Assembly (NCBI GenBank): GCA_964019165.1 | Contig: OZ025283.1 | Span: forward strand, 4,723,001-4,787,000 | Direction of reading: 5' to 3' | Length of the DNA stretch: 64,000 nt | DNA from: Mastigias papua | Taxonomy: Eukaryota; Cnidaria; Scyphozoa; Rhizostomeae; Mastigiidae | Part shown: positions 53,516 through 64,000 of the stretch, piece after piece | Layout: each line of letters opens with the position of its first letter | Numbering within the stretch: the first letter of the stretch is position 1 | Position numbers and translations under genes: made by a program | The notes under the pieces: generated by a model | The model's input: only the letters and a program-made list of their open reading frames with translations | Databases searched by the model: none | Told to the model about the DNA's origin: nothing

Positions 53516-55280
53516 ATGCAATGTTTCGTATTGAAATGAGCGTTAGTATTTGTTTTTACACTAAATAGAGCCTTATAGTGCTTTACATGTAGCAAACCTG
53601 ACGATACTATGTAAGTGCTACATTTGAATTTAAGTACGTGTTGCATAGTTCCAAAACGTAATCTAAACACATCTGTGCTGTGAATCGAGCATTTCTAATA
53701 TCGTATCACCATTAGATCTGTATTCATTCCTGTATTGTCAGTGTATGCACACATATGCAGTTTAGGCCCATTACAAGCAATGACAACGTACATGTGCATA
53801 TTCTGTTGTATGTTTGACATTGAGTGGAAGTGCATCAATCTCAGCCACCAAACCACTTTAACATCTACAGTTACACTGATACGAGTAGTTTAGGCAATGT
53901 TTCGTATTGAAATGAGCGTTAGTATTTGTTTTTACACTAAATAGAGCCTTATAGTGCTTTACATGTAGCAAACCTGACTATACTATGTAAGTGTTACATT
54001 TGAATTTAAGTACGTGTTGCATAGGTCCAAAACGTAATCTAAACACATCTGTGCTGTGACTCGAGCATTTCTAATATCGTGTCACCATTAGATCAGTATT
54101 CATTGCTGTATTGTCAGTGTATCCACACATATGCAGTTTTGGCCCATTACAAGCTATAACAACATACATGTGCATATACTGTTGTATGTTTGACATTGAG
54201 TGGAAGTGCATCAATCTCAGCCACCAAACCACTTTAACATCTACAGTTACACCGATACGAGTAGTTTATGCAATGTTTCGTATTGAAATGAGCGTTAGTA
54301 TTTGTTTTTACACTAAATAGAGCCTTATAGTGCTTTACATGTAGCAAACCTGACGATACTATGTAAGTGCTACATTTGAATTTAAGTACGTGTTGCATAG
54401 TTCCAAAACGTAATCTAAACACATCTGTGCTGTGAATCGAGCATTTCTAATATCGTATCACCATTAGATCTGTATTCATTCCTGTATTGTCAGTGTATGC
54501 ACACATATGCAGTTTAGGCCCATTACAAGCAATGACAACGTACATGTGCATATTCTGTTGTATGTTTGACATTGAGTGGAAGTGCATCAATCTCAGCCAC
54601 CAAACCACTTTAACATCTACAGTTACACTGATACGAGTAGTTTAGGCAATGTTTCGTATTGAAATGAGCGTTAGTATTTGTTTTTACACTAAATAGAGCC
54701 TTATAGTGCTTTACATGTAGCAAACCTGACTATACTATGTAAGTGTTACATTTGAATTTAAGTACGTGTTGCATAGGTCCAAAACGTAATCTAAACACAT
54801 CTGTGCTGTGACTCGAGCATTTCTAATATCGTGTCACCATTAGATCAGTATTTTTTCCTGTATTGTCAGTGTATCCACACATATGCAGTTTTGGCCCATT
54901 ACAAGCTATAACAACATACATGTGCATATACTGTTGTATGTTTGACATTGAGTGGAAGTGCATCAATCTCAGCCACCAAACCACTTTAACATCTACAGTT
55001 ACACCGATACGAGTAGTTTATGCAATGTTTCGTATTGAAATGAGCGTTAGTATTTGTTTTTACACTAAATAGAGCCTTATAGTGCTTTACATGTAGCAAC
55101 CCTGACGATACTATGTAAGTGCTACATTTGAATTTAAGTACGTGTTGCATAGTTCCAAAACGTAATCTAAACACATCTGTGCTGTGAATCGAGCATTTCT
55201 AATATCGTATCACCATTAGATCTGTATTCATTCCTGTATTGTCAGTGTATGCACACATATGCAGTTTAGGCCCATTACAA
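53412..55280. repeat. Higher-order repeat, two-monomer (752-bp) unit, about 2.5 copies
   Basis: 53,412-54,100 recurs at 54,164-54,852 and partly at 54,916-55,280. Markers are CACCGATACG with TTTATGCAATG (53,498; 54,250; 55,002), CCTGACGATAC, CATATTCTGTTG and GTAAGTGTTAC. Confidence 0.82.
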
Positions 55281-58258
55281 GCAATGACAACGTACATGTG
55301 CATATACTGTTGTATGTTTGACATTGAGTGGAAGTGCATCAATCTCAGCCACCAAACCACTTTAACATCTACAGTTACACTGATACGAGTAGTTTAGGCA
55401 ATGTTTCGTATTGAAATGAGCGTTAGTATTTGTTATTACACTAAATAGAGCGTTATAGTGCTTTACATGTAGCGAACCTGACTATACTATGTAAGTGTTA
55501 CATTTGAATTTAAGTACGTGTTGCATAGGTCCAAAACGTAATCTAAACACATCTGTGCTGTGACTCGAGCATTTCTAATATCGTGTCACAATTAGATCAG
55601 TATTCATTCCTGTATTGTCAGTGTATCCACACATATACAGTTTTGGCCCATTACAAGCTATAACAACATACATGTGCATATACTGTTGTATGTTTGACAT
55701 TGAGTGGAAGTGCATCAATCTCAGCCACCAAACCACTTTAACATCTACAGTTACACTGATACGAGTAGTTTAGGCAATGTTTCGTTTTGAAATGAGCGTT
55801 GGTATTTGTGTTTACACTAAATAGAGCCTTATAGTGCTTTAAATGTAGCAAAACTGATTATACTATGTAAGTGCTAAATTTGAATTTAAGTACGTGTTGC
55901 ATAGGTCCAAAACGTAATCTAAACACATCTGTGCTGTGACTCGTGTATTTCTAATATCGTGTCACCATTAGATCAGTATTCATTGCTGTATTGTCAGTGT
56001 ATCCACACATATGCAGTTTAGGCCCATTACAAGCTATAACAACATACATGTGCATATACTGTTGTATGTTTGACATTGAGTGGAAGTGCATCAATCTCAG
56101 CCACCAAACCACTTTAACATCTACAGTTACTCTGATACGAGTAGTTCAAGCAATGTTTCGTATTGAAATGAGCGTTAGTATTTGTTTTTACACTAAATAC
56201 AGCCTTATAGTGCTTTACATGTAGCAAACCTGACTATACTATGTAAGTGCTACATTTGAATTTAAGTACGTGTTGCATAGGTCCAAAACGTAATCTAAAC
56301 ACATCTGTGCTGTGACTCGATCATTTCTAATATCGTGTCACCATTAGATCAGTATTCATTCCTGTATTGTCAGTGTATGCACACATATGCAGTTTAGGCC
56401 CATTACAAGCAATGACAACGTACATGTGCATATTCTGTTGTATGTTTGACATTGAGTGGAAGTGCATCAATCTCAGCCACCAAACCACTTTAACATCTAC
56501 AGTTACACTGATACGAGTAGTTTAGGCAATGTTTCGTATTGAAATGAGCGTTAGTATTTGTTTTTACACTAAATAGAGCCTTATAGTGCTTTACATGTAG
56601 CAAACCTGACTATACTATGTAAGTGTTACATTTGAATTTAAGTACGTGTTGCATAGGTCCAAAACGTAATCTAAACACATCTGTGCTGTGACTCGAGCAT
56701 TTCTAATATCGTGTCACCATTAGATCAGTATTTTTTCCTGTATTGTCAGTGTATCCACACATATGCAGTTTTGGCCCATTACAAGCTATAACAACATACA
56801 TGTGCATATACTGTTGTATGTTTGACATTGAGTGGAAGTGCATCAATCTCAGCCACCAAACCACTTTAACATCTACAGTTACACCGATACGAGTAGTTTA
56901 TGCAATGTTTCGTATTGAAATGAGCGTTAGTATTTGTTTTTACACTAAATAGAGCCTTATAGTGCTTTACATGTAGCAACCCTGACGATACTATGTAAGT
57001 GCTACATTTGAATTTAAGTACGTGTTGCATAGTTCCAAAACGTAATCTAAACACATCTGTGCTGTGAATCGAGCATTTCTAATATCGTATCACCATTAGA
57101 TCTGTATTCATTCCTGTATTGTCAGTGTATGCACACATATGCAGTTTAGGCCCATTACAAGCAATGACAACGTACATGTGCATATACTGTTGTATGTTTG
57201 ACATTGAGTGGAAGTGCATCAATCTCAGCCACCAAACCACTTTAACATCTACAGTTACACTGATACGAGTAGTTTAGGCAATGTTTCGTATTGAAATGAG
57301 CGTTAGTATTTGTTATTACACTAAATAGAGCGTTATAGTGCTTTACATGTAGCGAACCTGACTATACTATGTAAGTGTTACATTTGAATTTAAGTACGTG
57401 TTGCATAGGTCCAAAACGTAATCTAAACACATCTGTGCTGTGACTCGAGCATTTCTAATATCGTGTCACAATTAGATCAGTATTCATTCCTGTATTGTCA
57501 GTGTATCCACACATATACAGTTTTGGCCCATTACAAGCTATAACAACATACATGTGCATATACTGTTGTATGTTTGACATTGAGTGGAAGTGCATCAATC
57601 TCAGCCACCAAACCACTTTAACATCTACAGTTACACTGATACGAGTAGTTTAGGCAATGTTTCGTTTTGAAATGAGCGTTGGTATTTGTGTTTACACTAA
57701 ATAGAGCCTTATAGTGCTTTAAATGTAGCAAAACTGATTATACTATGTAAGTGCTAAATTTGAATTTAAGTACGTGTTGCATAGGTCCAAAACGTAATCT
57801 AAACACATCTGTGCTGTGACTCGTGTATTTCTAATATCGTGTCACCATTAGATCAGTATTCATTGCTGTATTGTCAGTGTATCCACACATATGCAGTTTA
57901 GGCCCATTACAAGCTATAACAACATACATGTGCATATACTGTTGTATGTTTGACATTGAGTGGAAGTGCATCAATCTCAGCCACCAAACCACTTTAACAT
58001 CTACAGTTACTCTGATACGAGTAGTTCAAGCAATGTTTCGTATTGAAATGAGCGTTAGTATTTGTTTTTACACTAAATACAGCCTTATAGTGCTTTACAT
58101 GTAGCAAACCTGACTATACTATGTAAGTGCTACATTTGAATTTAAGTACGTGTTGCATAGGTCCAAAACGTAATCTAAACACATCTGTGCTGTGACTCGA
58201 TCATTTCTAATATCGTGTCACCATTAGATCAGTATTCATTCCTGTATTGTCAGTGTAT
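54472..58258. repeat. Higher-order repeat, five-monomer (1,880-bp) unit, two copies that look identical
   Basis: 54,472-56,351 is followed directly by 56,352-58,231 with no difference found at any variable site I compared. Shared rare variants are TATTTTTTCCTG (54,851 and 56,731), GTAGCAACCCTGACG, GTAGCGAACC, GTGTCACAATTAG, ACATATACAG, GCGTTGGTATTTG, AAAACTGATTA, CTCGTGTATTTC, GTTCAAGCAATG, AAATACAGCC and CTCGATCATTTC. The match ends near 58,259 at GTATGC versus GTATCC. Near-complete identity points to a very recent exchange or to an assembly duplication. Confidence 0.9.
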
Positions 58259-58835
58259 CCACACATATGCAGTTTAGGCCCATTACAAGCTATAACAACA
58301 AACATGTGCATATACTGTTGTATGTTTGACATTGAGTGGAAGTGCATCAATCTCAGCCACCAAACCACTTTAACATCTACAGTTACACTGATACGAGTAG
58401 TTTAGGCAATGTTTCGTATTGAAATGAGCGTTAGTATTTGTTTTTACACTAAATAGAGCCTTATAGTGCTTTACATGTAGCAAACCTGACTATGCTATGT
58501 AAGTGCTACATTTGAATTTAAGTACGTGTTGCATAGGTCCAGAACGTCATCTAAACACATCTGTGCTGTAACTCGATCATTTCTAATATCGTGTCACCAT
58601 TAGATCAGTATTCATTCCTGTATTGTCAGTGTATCCACACATATGCAGTTTAGGCCCATTACAAGCTATAACAACAAACATGTGCATATACTGTTGTATG
58701 TTTGACATTGAGTGGAAGTGCATCAATCTCAGCCACCAAACCACTTTAACATCTATAGTTACACTGATACGAGTAGTTTAGGCAATGTGTCGTAATGAAA
58801 TGAGCGTTAGTATTTGGTTTTACACTTAATAGAGC

Positions 58836-60862
58836 GTTATAGTGCTTTACATGTAGCAAACCTGACTATGCTATGTAAGTGCTACATTTGAATTTAAGTA
58901 CGTGTTGCATAGGTCCAGAACGTCATCTAAACACATCTGTGCTGTGAATCGAGCACTTTTAATATCGTGTCACCATTAGATCAGTATTCATTGCTGTATT
59001 TTCAGTGTATGCACTCATATGCAGTTTGTGCCCATTACAAGCAATGACAACATACATATGCATATACTGTTGTATGTTTGACATTGAGTGGAAGTGCATC
59101 AATCTCAGCCAACAAACCACTTTACCATCTACAGTTACACTGATACGAGTAGTTTAGGCAATGTTTCGTAGTGAAATGAGCGTTAGTATTTGTTTTTACA
59201 CTAAATAGAGCCTTATAGTGCTTTACATGTAGCAAACCTCACTATACTATGTAAGTGCTACATTTGAATTTAAGTACGTGTTGCATAGTTCCAAAACGTA
59301 ATCTAAACACATCTGTGCTGTGACTCGAGCATTTCCAATATCGTGTCACCATTAGATCAGTAGTCATTCCTGTATTCTCAGTGTATCCACACATATGCAG
59401 TTTAGGCCCATTACAAGCAATAACAACATACATGTGCATATACTGTTGTATGTTTGACATTGAGTGGAAGTGCATCAATCTCAGCCACCAAACCACTTTA
59501 ACATCTACAGTTACACTGATACGAGTAGTTTAGGCAATGTGTCGTAATGAAATGAGCGTTAGTATTTGGTTTTACACTAAATAGAGCCTTATAGTGCTTT
59601 ACATGTAGCAAACCTGACTATACTATGTAAGTGCTACATTTGAATTTAAGTACGTGTTGCATAGGTCCAAAACGTAATCTAAACACATCTGTGCTGTGAC
59701 TCGAGCATTTCTAATATCGTGTCACCATTAGATCAGTATTCATTCCTGTATTGTCAGTGTATCCACACATATGCAGTTTAGGCCCATTACAAGCTATAAC
59801 AACAAACATGTGCATATACTGTTGTATGTTTGACATTGAGTGGAAGTGCATCAATCTCAGCCACCAAACCACTTTAACATCTACAGTTACACTGATACGA
59901 GTAGTTTAGGCAATGTTTCGTATTGAAATGAGCGTTAGTATTTGTTTTTACACTAAATAGAGCCTTATAGTGCTTTACATGTAGCAAACCTGACTATGCT
60001 ATGTAAGTGCTACATTTGAATTTAAGTACGTGTTGCATAGGTCCAGAACGTCATCTAAACACATCTGTGCTGTGAATCGAGCACTTTTAATATCGTGTCA
60101 CCATTAGATCAGTATTCATTGCTGTATTTTCAGTGTATGCACTCATATGCAGTTTGTGCCCATTACAAGCAATGACAACATACATATGCATATACTGTTG
60201 TATGTTTGACATTGAGTGGAAGTGCATCAATCTCAGCCAACAAACCACTTTACCATCTACAGTTACACTGATACGAGTAGTTTAGGCAATGTTTCGTAGT
60301 GAAATGAGCGTTAGTATTTGTTTTTACACTAAATAGAGCCTTATAGTGCTTTACATGTAGCAAACCTCACTATACTATGTAAGTGCTACATTTGAATTTA
60401 AGTACGTGTTGCATAGTTCCAAAACGTAATCTAAACACATCTGTGCTGTGACTCGAGCATTTCCAATATCGTGTCACCATTAGATCAGTAGTCATTCCTG
60501 TATTCTCAGTGTATCCACACATATGCAGTTTAGGCCCATTACAAGCAATAACAACATACATGTGCATATACTGTTGTATGTTTGACATTGAGTGGAAGTG
60601 CATCAATCTCAGCCACCAAACCACTTTAACATCTACAGTTACACTGATACGAGTAGTTTAGGCAATGTGTCGTAATGAAATGAGCGTTAGTATTTGGTTT
60701 TACACTAAATAGAGCCTTATAGTGCTTTACATGTAGCAAACCTGACTATACTATGTAAGTGCTACATTTGAATTTAAGTACGTGTTGCATAGGTCCAAAA
60801 CGTAATCTAAACACATCTGTGCTGTGACTCGAGCATTTCTAATATCGTGTCACCATTAGATC
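58836..60862. repeat. Higher-order repeat, three-monomer (1,128-bp) unit
   Basis: 58,836-59,734 recurs at 59,964-60,862. Shared markers are GTCCAGAACGTCATC (58,913 and 60,041), GAGCACTTTTAATATC, GCACTCATATG with TTTGTGCCC, CATACATATGC, AACCTCACTATAC, AGTAGTCATTCC and GTGTCGTAATG. Confidence 0.84.
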
Positions 60863-61829
60863 TGTATTCATTCCTGTATTGTCAGTGTATCCACACATAT
60901 GCAGTTTAGGCCCATTACAAGCTATAACAACATACATGTGCATATACTGTTGTATGTTTGACATTGAGTGGAAGTGCATCAATCTCAGCCACCAAACCAC
61001 TTTAACATCTACAGTTACACTGATACGAGTAGTTTAGGCAATGTTTCGTATTGAAATGAGCGTTAGTATTTGTTATTACACTAAATAGAGCGTTATAATG
61101 CTTTACATGTAGCAAACCTGACTATACTATCAAAGTGCTACATTTGAATTTAAGTACGTGTTGCATAGTTCCAAAATGTAATCTAAACACATCTGTGCTG
61201 TGAATCGAGCATTTCTAATATCGTATCACCATTAGATCTGTATTCATTCCTGTATTGTCAGTGTATGCACACATATGCAGTTTAGGCCCATTACAAGCTA
61301 TAACAACATACATGTGCATATACTGTTGTATGTTTGACATTGAGTGGAAGTGCATCAATCTCAGCCACCAAACCACTTTAACATCTACAGTTACACTGAT
61401 ATGAGTAGTTTAGGCAATGTTTCGTATTGAAATGAGCGTTAGTATTTGTTTTTACACTAAATAGAGCCTTATAGTGCTTTACATGTAGCAAACCTGACTA
61501 TACTATGTAAGTGCTACATTTAAATTTAAGTACGTGTTGCATAGGTCCAAAACGTAATCTAAACACATCTGTGCTGTAACTCGATCATTTCTAATATCGT
61601 GTCACCATTAGATCAGTATTCATTCCTGTATTGTCAGTGTATGCACACATATGCAGTTTAGGCCCATTACAAGCTATAACAACATACATGTGCATATACT
61701 GTTGTATGTTTGACATTGAGTGGAAGTGCATCAATCTCAGCCACCAAACCACTTTAACATCTACAGTTACACTGATACGAGTAGTTTAGGCAATGTTTCG
61801 TATTGAAATGAGCGTTAGTATTTGTTGTT

Positions 61830-64000
61830 ACACTAAATAGAGCCTTATAGTGCTTTACATGTAGCAAACTTGACTATACTATGTAAGTGCTACATTTGAA
61901 TTTAAGTACGTGTTGCATAGTTCCAAAACGTAATCTAAACACATCTGTGCTGTGACTCGAGAATTTCCAATATCGTGTCACCATTAGATCAGTATTCATT
62001 CCTGAATTCTCAGTGTATCCACACATATGCAGTTTAGGCCCATTACAAGCAATAACAACATACATGTGCATATACTGTTGTATGTTTGACATTGAGTGGA
62101 AGTGCATCAATCTCAGCCACCAAACCACTTTAACATCTACAGTTACACTGATACGAGTAGTTTAGGCAATGTGTCGTAATGAAATGCGCGTTAGTATTTG
62201 GTTTTACACTAAATAGAGCGTTATAGTGCTTTACATGTAGCAAACCTGACTATGCTATGTAAGTGCTACATTTTAATTTAAGTACGTGTTGCATAGGTCC
62301 AGAACGTAATCTAAACACATCTGTGCTGTGAATCGAGCACTTTTAATATCGTGTCACCATTAGATCAGTATTCATTGCTGTATTTTCAGGGTATGCACTC
62401 ATATGCAGTTTGTGCCCATTACAAGCAATGACAACATACATGTGCATATACTGTTGTATGTTTGACATTGAGTGGAAGTGCATCAATCTCAGCCACCAAA
62501 CCACTTTACCATCTACAGTTACACTGATACGAGTAGTTTAGGCAATGTTTCGTAGTGAAATGAGCGTTAGTATTTGTTTTTACACTAAATAGAGCCTTAT
62601 AGTGCTTTACATGTAGCAAACCTGACTATACTATGTAAGTGCTACATTTGAATTTAAGTACGTGTTGCATAGGTCCAGAACGTAATCTAAACACATCTGT
62701 GCTGTGAATCGAGCATTTCTAATATCGTGTCACCATTAGATCGGTATTCATTCCTGTATTGTCAGTGTATCCACACATATGCAGTTTAGGCCCATTACAA
62801 GCTATAACAACATACATGTGCATATACTGTTGTATGTTTGACATTGAGTGGAAGTGCATCAATCTCAGCCACCAAACCACTTTAACATCTACAGTTACAC
62901 TGATACGAGTAGTTTAGGCAATGTTTCGTATTGAAATGAGCGTTAGTATTTGTTGTTACACTAAATAGAGCCTTATAGTACTTTACATGTAGCAAACCTG
63001 ACTATACTATGTAAGTGCTACATTTGAATTTAAGTACGTGTTGCATAGTTCCAAAACGTAATCTAAACACATCTGTGCTGTGACTCGAGCATTTCTAATA
63101 TCGTGTCACCATTAGATCTGTATTCATTCCTGTATTGTCAGTGTATCCACACATATGCAGTTTAGGCCCATTACAAGCTATAACAACATACATGTGCATA
63201 TACTGTTGTATGTTTGACATTGAGTGGAAGTGCATCAATCTCAGCCACCAAACCACTTTAACATCTACAGTTACACTGATACGAGTAGTTTAGGCAATGT
63301 TTCGTATTGAAATGAGCGTTAGTATTTGTTATTACACTAAATAGAGCCTTATAGTGCTTTACATGTAGCAAACCTGACTATACTATGTAAGTGCTACATT
63401 TGAATTTAAGTACGTGTTGCATAGTTCCAAAACGTAATCTAAACACATCTGTGCTGTGACTCGAGCATTTCCAATATCGTGTCACCATTAGATCAGTATT
63501 CATTCCTGAATTCTCAGTGTATCCACACATATGCAGTTTAGGCCCATTACAAGCAATAACTACATACATGTGCATATACTGTTGTATGTTTGACATTGAG
63601 TGGAAGTGCATCAATCTCAGCCACCAAACCACTTTAACATCTACAGTTACACTGATACGAGTAGTTTAGGCAATGTGTCGTAATGAAATGCGCGTTAGTA
63701 TTTGGTTTTACACTAAATAGAGCGTTATAGTGCTTTACATGTAGCAAACCTGACTATGCTATGTAAGTGCTACATTTTAATTTAAGTACGTGTTGCATAG
63801 GTCCAGAACGTAATCTAAACACATCTGTGCTGTGAATCGAGCACTTTTAATATCGTGTCACCATTAGATCAGTATTCATTGCTGTATTTTCAGGGTATGC
63901 ACTCATATGCAGTTTGTGCCCATTACAAGCAATGACAACATACATGTGCATATACTGTTGTATGTTTGACATTGAGTGGAAGTGCATCAATCTCAGCCAC
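61830..64000. repeat. Higher-order repeat, four-monomer (1,504-bp) unit, cut by the window end
   Basis: 61,830-62,496 recurs at 63,334-64,000. Shared markers are CCTGAATTCTCAG (62,001 and 63,505), GTAATGAAATGCGCG, ACATTTTAATTTAAG, GAGCACTTTTAATATC and TTTTCAGGGTATGC. Differences noted: AAACTTGAC versus AAACCTGAC, GAGAATTTCC versus GAGCATTTCC, and AACAACATAC versus AACTACATAC. The second unit runs past the end. Confidence 0.83.

Larger units (their letters stand above)
1..64000. repeat. Satellite DNA array, 376-bp monomer, about 170 head-to-tail copies
   Basis: Landmarks such as TTACAAGC (1, 377, and so on), CATATGCAG, CTACAGTTACACTGATACG and CAAACCTGA recur every 376 bp from end to end, always in the same orientation. 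The array enters and leaves the window mid-monomer, so its true length is unknown. Monomers differ mainly by substitutions at recurrent sites; only six length changes were detected. No inverted monomer, transposon, microsatellite expansion or unique spacer was seen. Because 376 is not a multiple of three, reading frames do not stay in phase from one monomer to the next. By established knowledge, arrays like this are usually centromeric, pericentromeric or otherwise constitutively heterochromatic in eukaryotes. The chromosomal position here is inference, and I do not recognise the family. Confidence 0.99.

Noticed and set aside
1..64000. CRISPR-like repeat and spacer organisation
   Set aside because: There are no unique spacers between short repeats; the entire 376-bp unit repeats.
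1..64000. Mobile element, integrated virus or rearranged gene inside the array
   Set aside because: No break of the 376-bp phase larger than 4 bp occurs, so nothing is inserted.
1..64000. A novel gene-encoded biological system
   Set aside because: No coding capacity is supported anywhere in the window; the interest is in satellite structure and evolution only.

Overview
The whole 64 kb window is one uninterrupted tandem array of a single satellite DNA. The monomer is 376 bp and about 38% GC by hand count of the first copy. About 170 copies lie head to tail in one orientation. I found no protein-coding gene, RNA gene, transposon, CRISPR array or unique-sequence spacer. Long homogeneous arrays of this kind are typical of eukaryotic centromeric or pericentromeric heterochromatin, or of other constitutive heterochromatin such as a B or sex chromosome. 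I do not recognise the monomer and cannot name the organism from it.

The array keeps its register almost perfectly. The first base of each monomer can be followed from 1 to 64,000 with only six detectable length changes: a TGTT duplication near 28,235, an AT duplication near 33,370, and single-base deletions near 44,731, 48,865, 49,255 and 50,006. Differences between monomers are otherwise substitutions at recurrent positions. These reshuffle into many combinations, as expected from unequal exchange and gene conversion.

On top of the 376-bp period lie local higher-order repeats of changing size. There are single-monomer duplications (43,853-44,604; 52,752-53,515), dimers (17,315-18,877; 22,980-24,388; 53,412-55,280), trimers (5,610-8,051; 28,523-30,843; 58,836-60,862), tetramers (8,571-11,590; 26,090-29,200; 61,830-64,000), pentamers (31,610-34,650; 36,731-39,802; 54,472-58,258) and a hexamer (38,507-43,050). 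One 2.1-kb block recurs eleven monomers away (10,075-12,208 and 14,211-16,344). The most irregular part is about 44.6-52.7 kb, which holds four of the six length changes and the most unusual variants.

Each monomer carries several short dyads, an 8-bp palindrome (TACATGTA), an NdeI-type CATATG site in nearly all copies, and a weak CENP-B-box-like motif. The open frames of about 60-92 codons that recur at 376-bp phase are by-products of the repeat. The commonest, on the minus strand, starts with GTG, and one C/T site that creates a stop leaves it closed in most copies.
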